Source: Apiospora phragmitis
Taxonomy: Eukaryota; Ascomycota; Sordariomycetes; Amphisphaeriales; Apiosporaceae
Assembly: GCA_038363925.1 (NCBI GenBank)
Contig: JAQQWL010000007.1
Location: forward strand, 1,550,001 to 1,614,000
Reading direction: 5' to 3'
DNA: 64,000 nt
Shown here one piece after another: positions 9,854 to 20,807 of this stretch. Made by a program: the position numbers and the translations under genes. Every line of letters starts with the position of its first letter. The stretch's first letter is position 1. A model generated the notes under the pieces. It saw only the letters and a program-made list of their open reading frames with translations. It was not told the origin of the DNA and did no database searches.

Positions 9854-11563
9854 TCACACCTCTACCTCGGCCTCCGACTGGTGCTCGTCCGACTGCACCT
9901 TCCTAGACTGGGTCTTCTGGATCAGCGGGATGCCAAAGCCGGTCCACAGCGTCAGGGCAATCACGAAGGCCAGCGCACTCCCCAGCCATGCGTGGCCTTG
10001 AAGTGAGGCGCCTGCGAGCTCGGGAACTGCAGCTGCTGGAACGGGATGACCACGGCGCCGCCCACCGACGTCATCAGACCCAAGATGAAGGCGCGCTTCT
10101 GCTGGTCGCCGCCGCAGCACTCGTTGCACCAACCCGCCAGCAACGGCGTGAAACAGCCGTAGGTGCCCATGGCGATGAACACGAACATGCGCAAGCCGTG
10201 GGGCACCTCCCACGCCGCCAAGACCGAATAACAGAAAATCAGGATGAGCCCGACCACCAGGCATACAGGGCCGCGGCTCCCGATCTTGTCAGCGACGAAA
10301 CCCGTGGTCAGCATGGTAACGAAGTTGACGGCCCCGAGCGAGGTGGGGATGTTGTTGATCTGCGGGATCGTGTACCAGTGCGTCGACTTCAGGTACAAGG
10401 TGAAATATTGCATCACGTACGACCCCACCGTCAAGCTCCAGAGCGCGTACCCCAGCGGGAAGACGTAGACCTGCCAGCTGGTAAAGATGCGCTTGAAGAC
10501 GGAGAGGTCGAGCTTGCCGATGGGCTTACGGCCTTCCTCCTCGATGCGCTCGCGCGCGCGCTGTCGCTCCCACTCATTCAAGTACCAAGCCTTGGTGTTG
10601 TGAGGAGTGTCAGGATGGCAGAACTATAAGAATGAAAAGTTAGTTCCCCGAGGCGATCGCATATGTAAAGGTAAAGGGAAAGCATCAGATACATACAATA
10701 CCATAAACAGCGATAGGAATGGCGAGAATGAAGTCAAAGATGAACAGCCACCGCCACGCTGACATGCCGCCATGTCCCTCCATGCCGCTATAGAGTGCGG
10801 CCTGCAGGTAGCCCGAGAACATCTGACCCAGGACGCCCGAAATCACGAAGAGGGCCGAACGTCGCGCCAGCTCGCTTTTCCTGTACCAGGAACCCAGCGT
10901 GTACTCGATGCCCGGCCATGCAGCCGATTCAAACAAGCCGATGCAGAACCTCAGCGCATAAAACTCGGAAGCGGTATTGCACTTGTACAAGAACAGCACA
11001 AAGAGGGACCAGCAGGTCAGACAGAAGGGCAGCCAGTACCGGGGCCGTATGACGGTGATGATGAGGTTGGCGAACGGGGCGCCGATGAGCTGGCCGATGT
11101 TGAAGAATGTGTTCATCCAGGAGAGCTCATTTCCCGGGCCGAAGCCAAGCTCCTCCTGCATGCCCGAGGCGTATGCATTGGTGACATTGTTGCTATCGAG
11201 CCACTTGACGAAGAAGCAGAGGCAGGAGTAGGACAGGAGGAACCAATCCAATTTGAAGATGAGCCGTTTCTCCTCGGGGCTCGTCCCGGGTTCGTGCCAG
11301 TGAAACCATCCCGACAGTTTAGTTGAGCCGGACGCTTGCGGCGCAGCAGCACCTGGCGGACCCGACGCCGTCGTACCAGCGAATTTCCCGTCCCCGGGAT
11401 CGGCCGAATTGTAGGTGCTGGACGACTTTTCATTTGTCGGCGCCGGCGCATCGCGTCGTTCGCCACGCTTGTCGCCGGCCGAGGCAGAAGTAGCTGGAGG
11501 ACCCGTTTGAGCGTCGGCGCCGACCAATTTGGCCGCCTGAATCTCCTCGATGGGGGCGGACAT
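9854..11563 (-). CDS. MFS anion:cation symporter family permease (DAL5/allantoate-permease type), one apparent frameshift
   Basis: Two exons (11563-10697, 10623-9854) separated by a 73-bp intron. The ATG at 11563 (MSAPIEEIQ) is preferred; an in-frame ATG at 11662 would add 33 residues unlike the family. After an unstructured Ala/Pro/Ser-rich leader of about 90 residues the protein shows KLDWFLLSYSCLCFFVKWLD (TM1), NAYASGMQEELGF, a loop rich in membrane segments and a central cytosolic KPIGKLDLSVFKRIFTSWQVY, all hallmarks of the fungal DAL5/pantothenate (ACS) branch. The frame ends early at HGWGVRWPS; adding one G to the GGGG run (complement of 9980-9983) restores HGWGSALAFVIALTLWTGFG, the last membrane segment, and gives 545 residues. 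Family members carry organic anions such as allantoate, ureidosuccinate, pantothenate or small peptides. Its divergent neighbour is 5-oxoprolinase, so a 5-oxoproline-like substrate is possible. Confidence 0.88.
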
Positions 11564-12539
11564 GGTGTTGGTGGTCGTGAGTGGGCACCAGACAGATTGA
11601 CGAGGAGTCCAAGGACGGGGTTGACCACACACTCGGATTTTCGTCTCGTAATCAAAATGCAAAGACCCGCTGCCCGTAATGACGGCCGTACGAGGGGGGC
11701 TAGAAGGGTGGACGAAGAAAAGGTCGGTTTATGAAGACTCAAGAGAATGCCCAGCAGCCCATGCTAGCTGATATCCATCGGGCCTATTCTTCCGTATTGA
11801 ACCGTTGCAAAAGGTCAAGCGCAATTGTACCATACAGGGGCTAAATCACAACAAAGCCATTTATTTGCCGTGTCAAACTTCGCAGCCAGGTACCGGGGCT
11901 AGGCTGGGGGCGAAGGCCTGGTCTTCCCGGCCGAGAGAGAGGGAGCGCTGTCGTAAGGCGAGTTCAGGTGGTGGGTATTAACTGGACTTGGAAGATATTG
12001 TCGGGCTATCTTCCGACAGTAAACTGGGGTAGATATCGCTAGTCGGGGATGCCCTAAGATGGACCTGGACCCCGGTGGGATAATAAAAGCCATGATCGAC
12101 ATGGCATTTTCACTCTATGCTGCTCGCCATTATCTGAGAAGCAGATGTTGATTGCCCGATCGATGGCATCAATTGAGCTGCAACAGGCAGAAGAAAGAGT
12201 GGGTGGTTGATACGAAGAATGGCGTGCGAAAATTGGATGTGAGCAACACTGGGCTAGCGGAGGCGGGTCGGACTATACTCCGCTTGGGGAACAAGTCGAA
12301 TCAATCAGTTGAGAAACACTCTAATACCTCACCCAGCGGACAACTGCCGCCGGCCATGCTATTCTGATAGGACAACATTTGCTGCTTGTCGAAGACGCGA
12401 TCGTTGGCGATGGGTCTGACAGTATTGATAACTAATAAATAAGTATACACTCGAGGCGGCTGTCGTTCCTGTAAGAGACACCGCGGTTGGCTTGACTCGT
12501 GCCTAGTGGTGTAATTATCCAATTGGCCTTATACACAAC
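11564..12539. promoter_or_regulatory. Divergent intergenic region, MFS permease / 5-oxoprolinase, with GATA-factor motifs
   Basis: A 976-bp gene-free stretch between two divergent starts. It contains three HGATAR matches, the target of AreA/NIT2-type nitrogen regulators: AGATAG on the minus strand (12006-12011), AGATAA on the minus strand (12130-12135) and TGATAG on the plus strand (12365-12370). Such short motifs occur by chance, so co-regulation by nitrogen status is only suggested. Confidence 0.4.
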
Positions 12540-15500
12540 ATGGCAGATATCAGAGTCGCTATAGATCGGGGTGGCACCTTCTGTGATGTGGTGGCACAAG
12601 CTGAGGGCCGCGAGCCCATCATCTTCAAGCTGCTGTCTGAAGATCCCTCGAATTATAGAGATGCCCCGACGGAAGCCATTCGGAGGGTGCTTGAGGTGGT
12701 TGAGGATAGGACAATACCAATAGGAGATAAGTTGGATGGATCGCGGATTGGTGAGACATCCAGTGTGGTGACCTTTTAGTTTGCAGCATGGCTAATGCAT
12801 ACGATATGATAGCGGCTTGCAGGATAGGCACAACCGTGGCCACAAATGCACTGCTCGAGCATAAAGGCGAGAAATTCGCATTCGTGACGACCAAGGGTAA
12901 GGCAGGCCGAAAATAGCCTATTGCATAGACAGGGGAGCTAATTCGACTTCGCGATAGGCTTTGCAGATGTCTGCGTCATCGGGGATCAGTCACGCCCCAA
13001 ACTCTTCGACCTCAACGTCCGGAAGCCCAAGGCGCTCCACGCGGCGGTCATCGAGGTCGACGAGCGCGTCACCGTCGAGGACTACGACCTCAACCCTTTC
13101 CCCTCGGACCGGAGCGCGGCGGCATCGCAAGATGCCGATCCCGATCTCGTCACCACGCCCAGCGGCGAAATCGTCCGCATCCTGAAGCGCATCGACCCAG
13201 CCCAGGTCCGGGAGCAGCTCCAGAGTCTCCGGGACCAGGGGTTCGAGTCGCTGGCGATCTGCTTCATGCACGCCTACATCTTCCCGGACCACGAGGACGC
13301 CGTGGCGGCCCTGGCCCGCGACGTGGGCTTCCGGTTCGTGACGACGTCGGCCCAGACCAGCCCCGTCGTCAAGCTGCTCAACCGCGGCAACTCGACGTGC
13401 TCGGAGGCGTACCTGTACCCGATCATCCGCAAGTACGTCGAGAACTTCGAGTCCGGATTTGCTCGGCTGCCGCAACGGGTCGAGTTCATGTGCTCGGACG
13501 GCGGCTTGAAGCAGGCGCAGAAGTTCAAGGGCAACGAGGCGCTGCTCAGCGGACCGGCGGGTGGCGTGGTAGGTATCGCCCGCTCGTGTTTTGACGAAGT
13601 GGAGGGAACACCGATCATTGGGTTTGATATGGGTCAGTGACACTAACCCCTTTTCCCTTCCTACCCCTATTCCGTCCTCACTTGCTCACAGTATATATAT
13701 GATGTTAGGCGGTACGAGTACTGACGTATCCCGATTCGATGGGAAATATGACCATCTCACCGAGACCACAATTGCTGGCCGAACGATAGCTGTACCAATG
13801 CTGAATATTTCCACTGTGGCTGCCGGAGGAGGCTCGATCCTCTTTGCGCGAAGTGGTCTTCTGGTCGTTGGGCCCGAGAGCGCAGGCGCACACCCAGGTC
13901 CTGCCTGCTACAGGAAAGGCGGACCCCTGACCGTGACCGACGCCAACCTGTTCCTCGGCCGACTGGTGGTTTCTTCGTTCCCGTCCATCTTCGGGGAGCA
14001 TGCCGACCAGCCGCTCGACCGCGATGTCGTGGTGAAGAAATTCCAAGACATCACGGCCGAGTTCAACCAGCAGACCTCACAGAACCTAACGGCGGAAGAA
14101 GTCGCGCTGGGTTTCCTCAACGTCGCCAACGAGGCCATGAGCCGGCCGATACGGAACATCACCGAAGCCAGGGGCTTTGCGCCGGAGCGGCATAACCTTG
14201 TCAGCTTTGGCGGAGCAGGTGGCCAGCATGCTTGCTCGATAGCCGACAAGTTGGGAGTGAAGAGGATACTGATCCACAAATGGTCTTCGCTGCTCTCCGC
14301 CTATGGCATCTCTCAGGCGGAGTTGCAACACGAGTCGTACGAGCCTTACGCCGGCAAGTTCACCATGGAAGGACTGGGCCATATCCGGGAGCGGTTAAAG
14401 GGGCTTAAGCACCAAGTCTCCGCAGAACTGTTGTCCCAGGGGGCGGAAGTGGAATCGATTACCTACGACGAGTCCCTGGTTCTACGCTACTTCGGTACGG
14501 ATACGACCATCACGATATCCAAACCCGAAGACGAGGGCTATGGGTCTGCCTTCAAAGCACATCATCTACGCGAATTTGCATTCACCCTGAACCGTGACAT
14601 CGTCATTGACTCGATCAAAGTCAGGGGAACTGGATCGGCCAGTGCTGTTGCGCGTGACGAGCCACCATTCAAGGAGCTGGCCTCTCTGGCCGCGGACAGT
14701 AATAATACCAAGCAAGCCGAAGAAACACAAAGTGTGTACGTTAGCGGAGGCTGGCGGGATGTGGGCGTGTTCCGGCTCGAGAAGGTCCCAAAGGGGTCGG
14801 TGTTGGAGGGACCAGCTCTGGTCATCGACAAGACTCAGACCATCTTCGTGGAACCCAGGTTCAGGGGGTACATCTTATCCAATCACGTCGTTCTGGAGAA
14901 GGTACAGGAAGAGCCATCGTCTACATCCGGCACTACTACCACAATATCAGCCGACTCCATCAACCCTATCCAATTATCCGTCTTCGCCCACCGGTTCATG
15001 TCCATCGCCGAACAAATGGGCAACACCCTGCAGCGCACGTCGATATCCACCAGCATCAAGGAGCGGCTCGACTTCTCCTGCGCCATCTTCTCCCCGAACG
15101 GCAAGCTAGTCGCCAACGCGCCGCACATCCCGATCCACCTGGGCTCGATGCAGTTCGCGATCCAGTACCAGCACCGGCTCTGGGCGGGCCAGCTGGCCGC
15201 CGGCGACGTGCTCCTGACCAACCACCCGCAGTGCGGCGGGACGCACCTGCCCGACCTGACGGTCGTCAGCCCCGTCTTCTTCGACGGCCGGGTCGTCTTC
15301 TACGTGGCCTCGCGCGGCCACCACACTGACATCGGTGGCAAGGGCATCACGTCCATGATGCCCGAGAGCAAGGAGCTGTGGGAGGAGGGCATCAACATCA
15401 AGTCGATGAAGATCGTCAGCGGCGGCCGCTTCCTCGAGGACGACGTGCGCGCCGCCTTCGCCCGGGCGGGCGAGTTCCCCGGCTGCAGCGCGACGCGGCG

Positions 15501-16632
15501 CATCGCCGACAACCTGTCGGACCTCAAGGCGCAGATCTCGTCGAATCAGCGCGGCATCACGCTGTTGGGAAAACTGTGCGACGAGTTCGGCCTGTCCGTC
15601 GTCCACACGTACATGCACGGGATCCAGGCCAACGCCGAGGTCGCCGTGCGCGACTTCTTCAAGCGCGTGGCCAAGGAACAACAGCAAACCACGGCACACA
15701 ACAAATCCCTGGAGGCGACCGACTACTTCGACGACGGGACGCCGATCCGCGTGCGCATCACCCTCGACGCCGACACGGGCTCCGCCGTCTACGACTTCGC
15801 CGGCACGGGCCCGCAGACCTGGGGCAACTACAACTGCCCCGTCAGCATCACGCACTCGGCCATCATCTACACGATCCGGTGCCTGGTGGACGCCGACATC
15901 CCGCTCAACGAGGGCTGCCTGGCGCCCGTCTCGATCCGGATCCCGCCAGGCTCGATCCTGAACCCGACCCCCGCCGTCGCCGTGTGCGGCTCGACGCTCG
16001 CGAGCCAGCGCGTCGTCGACGCCATCCTGCGGGCCTTCGGCCGCTGCGCCGCGTCCCAGGGCTGCGCCAACAGCTTCGGCTGGGGCATGGGCGGGCGGGA
16101 CACGGCGGACCCGACCAAGATCCTACCCGGCTGGAACTACGGCGAGTCACTGGGCGGCGGCGTGGGCGCGGGCCCCGGCTGGCACGGCGAGGCCGCCACC
16201 AACGTGCACTCGACCAACACGCGCAACACGGATCCCGAGGTCATCGAGAAGCGCACGGCCGTCCTGGTGCGGCGCTACGGCGTCCGCCGCGGCAGCGGCG
16301 GGGCCGGGAGGTACCGCGGCGGCGACGGCTGCGTGCGCGAGATCGAGGCCCGCGTGCCGCTCAAGTTCAGCATCCTGAGCGACCGCCGCGTGTACCGGCC
16401 CTACGGCATGGCCGGCGGCGGGCCCGGGGCGGCCGGTCGAAACTACGTGTACAAGTTCAACGACGAGGGCGTGCTGGAGAGGATCAACATCGGCGGCAAG
16501 GCGGTGGTGACTTTGAATGCCGGAGAGATCATGCAGATCAATACCCCAGGAGGTGGCGGTTGGGGCACCTCTGATGATGATGATGATGTAAAAGTTGATT
16601 GTCATGGCGAAGAACAGGAACAGCTGGGTTAA
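12540..16632 (+). CDS. 5-oxoprolinase (hydantoinase/oxoprolinase family, fused HyuA-HyuB)
   Basis: Four exons (12540-12750, 12828-12896, 12958-13632, 13709-16632) join in frame to 1292 residues, the usual length of eukaryotic 5-oxoprolinases. The N-terminus [15 protein letters not shown] is the phosphate-binding start of the HyuA half. It is followed across introns by [16 protein letters not shown], and then by [16 protein letters not shown] and AAGGGSI. The HyuB half begins near residue 738 ([18 protein letters not shown]) and includes [16 protein letters not shown] and RGHHTDIGG. The enzyme opens 5-oxo-L-proline to L-glutamate with ATP in the cytosol (glutathione recycling). Paralogues in fungi may use other lactams or hydantoins, so the substrate is not certain. 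A GAT repeat near the 3' end encodes an Asp run. The second exon acceptor was set at 12827 (GATAG) because it alone keeps the RIGTTVATN frame. The 3' third is strongly GC-rich. Confidence 0.93.
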
Positions 16633-16847
16633 GGGATAGACTATATATCTGCCACCTTTTTCCACACTCGAAAATCCAAAGTACCACCCTTTCTGCTCAT
16701 TATGCCCCCAGTAACGAGACGGGCTTGCATTAAAATTTTATGCCATGCAATCATAGACACAGATGCCTACCTAGCAATCCGACCATTTGACCCAATGGAT
16801 ACAGTATATACATGTCTGCTTTTCAGAAAGCACTCGAGCGAGCATTC

Positions 16848-19140
16848 TCAGTCCGGGGGCAGAGTAGCCACCCCCGTTTGGGGGATGTCCTCCCCAAAGG
16901 CAGTAGTGTCATGAGAGATATGAGTAGAACAATGCGAACTCAGCGGCCTCGCCTCAGGATGCACTTCGCGGACCACATGTGCCGCGCTCTTATGTAGCAT
17001 GCCCGGTGAACCTTGAAACAGCGTGGGCCTCTTCACATGAATGGTCCCGCTCGTCGATGACCTAGCGTCCGCAGAGTATGCCGATTCGGAATAGGTATCG
17101 GCGCCGGGGCCTCCATAATCTTCCTCCTCCTCCTCCTGCTTATAATCCGATTGCACTCTCGGTGACTCGGGCGCCCAGTGTTCCATTATATTCAAGGACC
17201 ATGACGTCGGCGTCGTAGAGGTGAGTTCCGGGATGACCTTCCCACTCAAGAGCACGCGCCGAAGCGAAATCGAATGCACAAAGGTGCCCATCATCCACTC
17301 GTCGACTTTTCGTACCAGCGTCTGCGCACGCCGGGCTTCCTTTTCGCCCAGCGTGGGGTCGCGCTCCAATCGGAAGGGTGTGTCGATGGCTCTGGCATGG
17401 AGACGCCCCATGGGACGCGCCGCGGGAGACCGGCTGATATCGGTCTGGAGGCACTCGAGCATCCGCGCGATTGCGTGAGGACCTGCCCGTTTAAGGGCAT
17501 CGTCTCGGTTGTAGGCGCGGTTCTGCAGGCGCAGTACGTCCAGGAGCGTGGCACAATGCACCGGCGGCTTCTTGTCCTGTAGAGGCAGCTGCCAGCAGGA
17601 GTTCACCCGGTGCGTCACCGCATACGAGCTGCCCGTGCTTATTGAATGACAGAGTATATCATGTGCTGAGGACTTGTACGTTTCGAGTGTCAGCAACTCC
17701 TCGTAGCCCGATATCGCCAGCTCTTCTTGAAGACAACCAATGATATAGCAAACACGGGAATATTCTCGTCGACCCAGGATCTGGACCGTTTCGTCCCTGT
17801 CTAGTTTGGCCAAGGCATTGCATATTTCGGTCACGCAGGCGGATTGGTTCCAAGGATGGCCGGTGAGCTCTCCTTTCGGCATGCGATAGTCCAAGCGCCG
17901 CATCAGACCCGACGATTGCAAAATCTCGGATATTTCATAGAGGAGATTGAGCGAGGAAACAGGATAGGAAAGTTGCGAGGTGCCATCGAGTCTGGCAATG
18001 GGGATATTTGAAGGCTCAGGGGCGGAACCCCATCGGCGGAAGAGCTCATCAATCCAGGGCTTGTCGGGCCACTCTTTTGGTGACCCTTGGTTGAAGTCGT
18101 AAAGCATCATCTTGTGGCAAACTGCCAAATGAGTCATAAAGTCGGCTTTACCCTCGAAAGAAGCAACACCCTCACAGCTTCCGAACGCATGACGCTTGAC
18201 CAGATGTTGGCCTTGTCGGATAAAGCACTCGTCATCAGTCCAGTAGAATTTGAAGCTGCAGAGTTTGCAGACCGAGTATCCGGCAACCCCCTGGTATTCG
18301 AAGACATCGTCGATGCCATTTAGTGCGCCGCAGCTCCAGTGACATATCTGGGGTGGGGTAGGGTTATGCGCTGGATCTCGCAGTGGTTTCTGTTGCCTAC
18401 TATTCTGAACTGGCCGATAGCGCCGGATACTGGGCTTGCTGCTATAGGATGAACCGCTCTTCTCGATCTCTTTTCCCGCATAATGAGAAGAGCTTGATGC
18501 CATGCTCTCCGTACTTGACTGAATGTCTGACACCTCGTTTGGTACGAAAACGGCCTCCTTCTCGAGCTGTTGTAGTCTCTGTTCGAACCGGGCACACTTC
18601 TCGGCCGCAGCTTCGTCGTAAAATCTGGAGCGAGTCAGAACGTAAGTCCACAGAGTCCGGAGGCTTGGTAAGGACATGCCTTCCAAGAAACTTAAGATGA
18701 AGCCATATAACGGTCCTATGCGCAGCCAGCTTGGTGGATAGTTCGTCGAAGACTTCTCGATAGCAGGCGTACCGTACTCGCTTGAACAAGTCATTCCAGT
18801 GATTGCCACAGGATGGTTGCAATGCCTCATCGGCGACCCAGTCATTGACTTGGAGCAGGCAGTCTTGTAGGTCGGTCTCCAACCTGCCAAGAAACATCTC
18901 GAGCCTGGGATCCTCAGACGATATATCGTCGTGCTTGTTGAGCAAGTTGACAGCGTCTTCTATTGTCTGTTCCAAGGACCGCAAATCTTTGAGCAAATCT
19001 GGTGCTGTCCGTGGCTGATATCTGATGCGGTTTAGGTGATCCCTTAAGACAACAATGGCTGTCAAAGAGCCATAAGAGAGCCATCGAATACTCGTGACCG
19101 TCTTGGCTACAGCACTAAATTCACCCGATCCGCTGTCCAT
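16848..19140 (-). CDS. Fungal-specific protein with Cys/His-rich zinc-finger-like region, function unknown
   Basis: An N-terminal frame (start at 19140, MDSGSGEFSAVAKTV; 19194 is a possible longer start) and a long C-terminal frame must be joined between 18692 and 18624. A 67-bp intron with a weak GTTTCT donor at 18691 and a CTCCAG acceptor fits the phase and gives 741 residues. A GC..AG intron ending at the same acceptor, or a frameshift, is also possible. The N-terminal 150 residues are helical, resembling the N-terminal part of fungal STAND/ankyrin-associated proteins. The middle has CHWSCG, then CKLCSFKFYWTDDECFIRQG, HLVKRHAFGSCEG and HLAVCHK, a set of paired Cys and His that could bind zinc. 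The C-terminus is Ser/Glu-rich and likely disordered. I recognise no enzyme motif. Its stop lies 215 bp from the stop of the convergent 5-oxoprolinase. Confidence 0.65.
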
Positions 19141-19194
19141 GATGGATAACCCAGAGGATGCAACATTACATGAACTTCTAAGGGAAGTCTCCAC

Positions 19195-20807
19195 GGAACG
19201 GCCAGGGCGGCTGTCTGGGTTTGATATGCAAAGGCGCCCGCCATTCTGGAAGGAAGCTTGGCTCTAGATGACCGAGTCCAGACGAACCTCAATGCATGGC
19301 TACGCCAAACAGGAGCTACCCGAATAGGTAGGCGTGCATATATCAGACAAGATCTGAATCGGAGCGCCATCAAACTCCTAAGTGGTTGCTTGGTGCACAG
19401 ATATCGGCCAACTTGGGCAATCAATCAGCAGGCCATACATCATGTGAGACTCTCGGGCTATTGCATCAGCTCCCATAGACCAGTATCTTATGCGAATGGA
19501 TTGTAGATCTTTGTTCATGTAGATCTGCTAGGCGTGATCTGCTTGCCCAGGCAGCCTTTGGGAGCCGAAGTCTGATCCATGAAACTGTCCTTACCCTGGC
19601 TCTGCTTTACAGGCTGGGGTATACCAAGAAGGCCCATGATGCAAAGTACCAATCCACTGCCGAGCTTGCTGATCGGCAATACCATTTTCTTGCGCCAGAA
19701 ACGAAAAGCCTTGAACGGCCAACTTGGACACGGTTCATCCACGAAACAAACTTCGCTGAAGTTGCCCGCAATAATATAATTCGTCCGTTCCAATGCCACT
19801 CAGATTGTAGTTGGCCCTGGACCCTTGATACGTGATTGTCAGCTTGTGACACATTCTCGGCAAATACGTCAAATCGCAATGGAAGTGGCTCAGCATAAAC
19901 CTGGGCCGGACCTTTGGCTACATGGTTCTCGCTTATCGCTGTCGTTCGTAACTGCCTTTGGTAGATACACACATATGTACTAAATACCTGCTCCAAAAAC
20001 ATCGCGAGGTCAGGGGTTGCCGTACACATGGATATACTTGCCAGATCATTCATCCCAGAGACTTAATTGCCGTTCTGGGCTATGCTCAGGCTCGCGTTTC
20101 TCAATACTCCACCAGTATCGTACGCCCTTTATTCGACAGCAAGTTTCCCAAGTAGGAACTTCCATTTGTTGGCAATTAGGCTTTGTCGTCTGACGTACGA
20201 AACAGTGGCAATGAAACGTGCATGCCTGACAAGGTGATTACTACTCCTCGTACTCGAGAAGAGCCGCAGAGACGGTGTTTGAACTCTAATCGCCTTCGGG
20301 CTCTAGTATTGGAGCCCAGTGCAGTGCTAGGCAGCTACTTGATATACGAGCCTCGATGCCGTGCTAATTGATAAAAGGAAGCGGAGCGCATCTCACAAAC
20401 GATGGGCGGGGAAGAACCGGCATGGCCAGATCGCGGGACTCGTTATGAAGGAAGGGGGTATTTGTTATAATTACAAGCTGTACTGCTCATCCAAGCTCTA
20501 ATAGATTAAACCAGGCACGGATATATCCCCGTAGCGTCCTGTCGTCAAAATACGACTAATGCTGCTGGCTACTCTCGAACCCATGTGACCCACCCAACCG
20601 ACGCCGGAGCTGATGCTGTACAAGTAAAGACAAGAACGAAAGAAAGTAAGACAAAGGTACGAGTAAAAATGAAATATAGAGACGAACTGCAACCGTAGAA
20701 AGGTGTACAGCCATGTGATTGCTCGTGAACGTAGCGGCGACGATGCCGGGGTATATCTTCGAGACTCCTTCCGCCAACCATTCGTGTCGGACCTCTCATA
20801 GCGGCCA
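19195..20807. other. Gene-free region
   Basis: About 1.6 kb upstream of the zinc-finger-like gene and downstream of the large membrane protein. Only short frames without recognisable similarity; no repeat or RNA gene seen. Confidence 0.55.

Noticed and set aside
9988..10629. Open frame of 213 codons antisense to the MFS permease
   Set aside because: Composition is Arg/Glu-rich shadow of a membrane protein, with no domain.
15106..15855. Long open frame of 249 codons antisense to 5-oxoprolinase
   Set aside because: It is a shadow of the GC-rich third positions of the real gene, with low-complexity Arg/Ala/Val/Asp composition.
15378..16574. Open frame of 398 codons on the plus strand, frame-shifted within 5-oxoprolinase
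   Set aside because: The true frame continues through it with family motifs; the alternative is Arg/Pro-rich shadow sequence.
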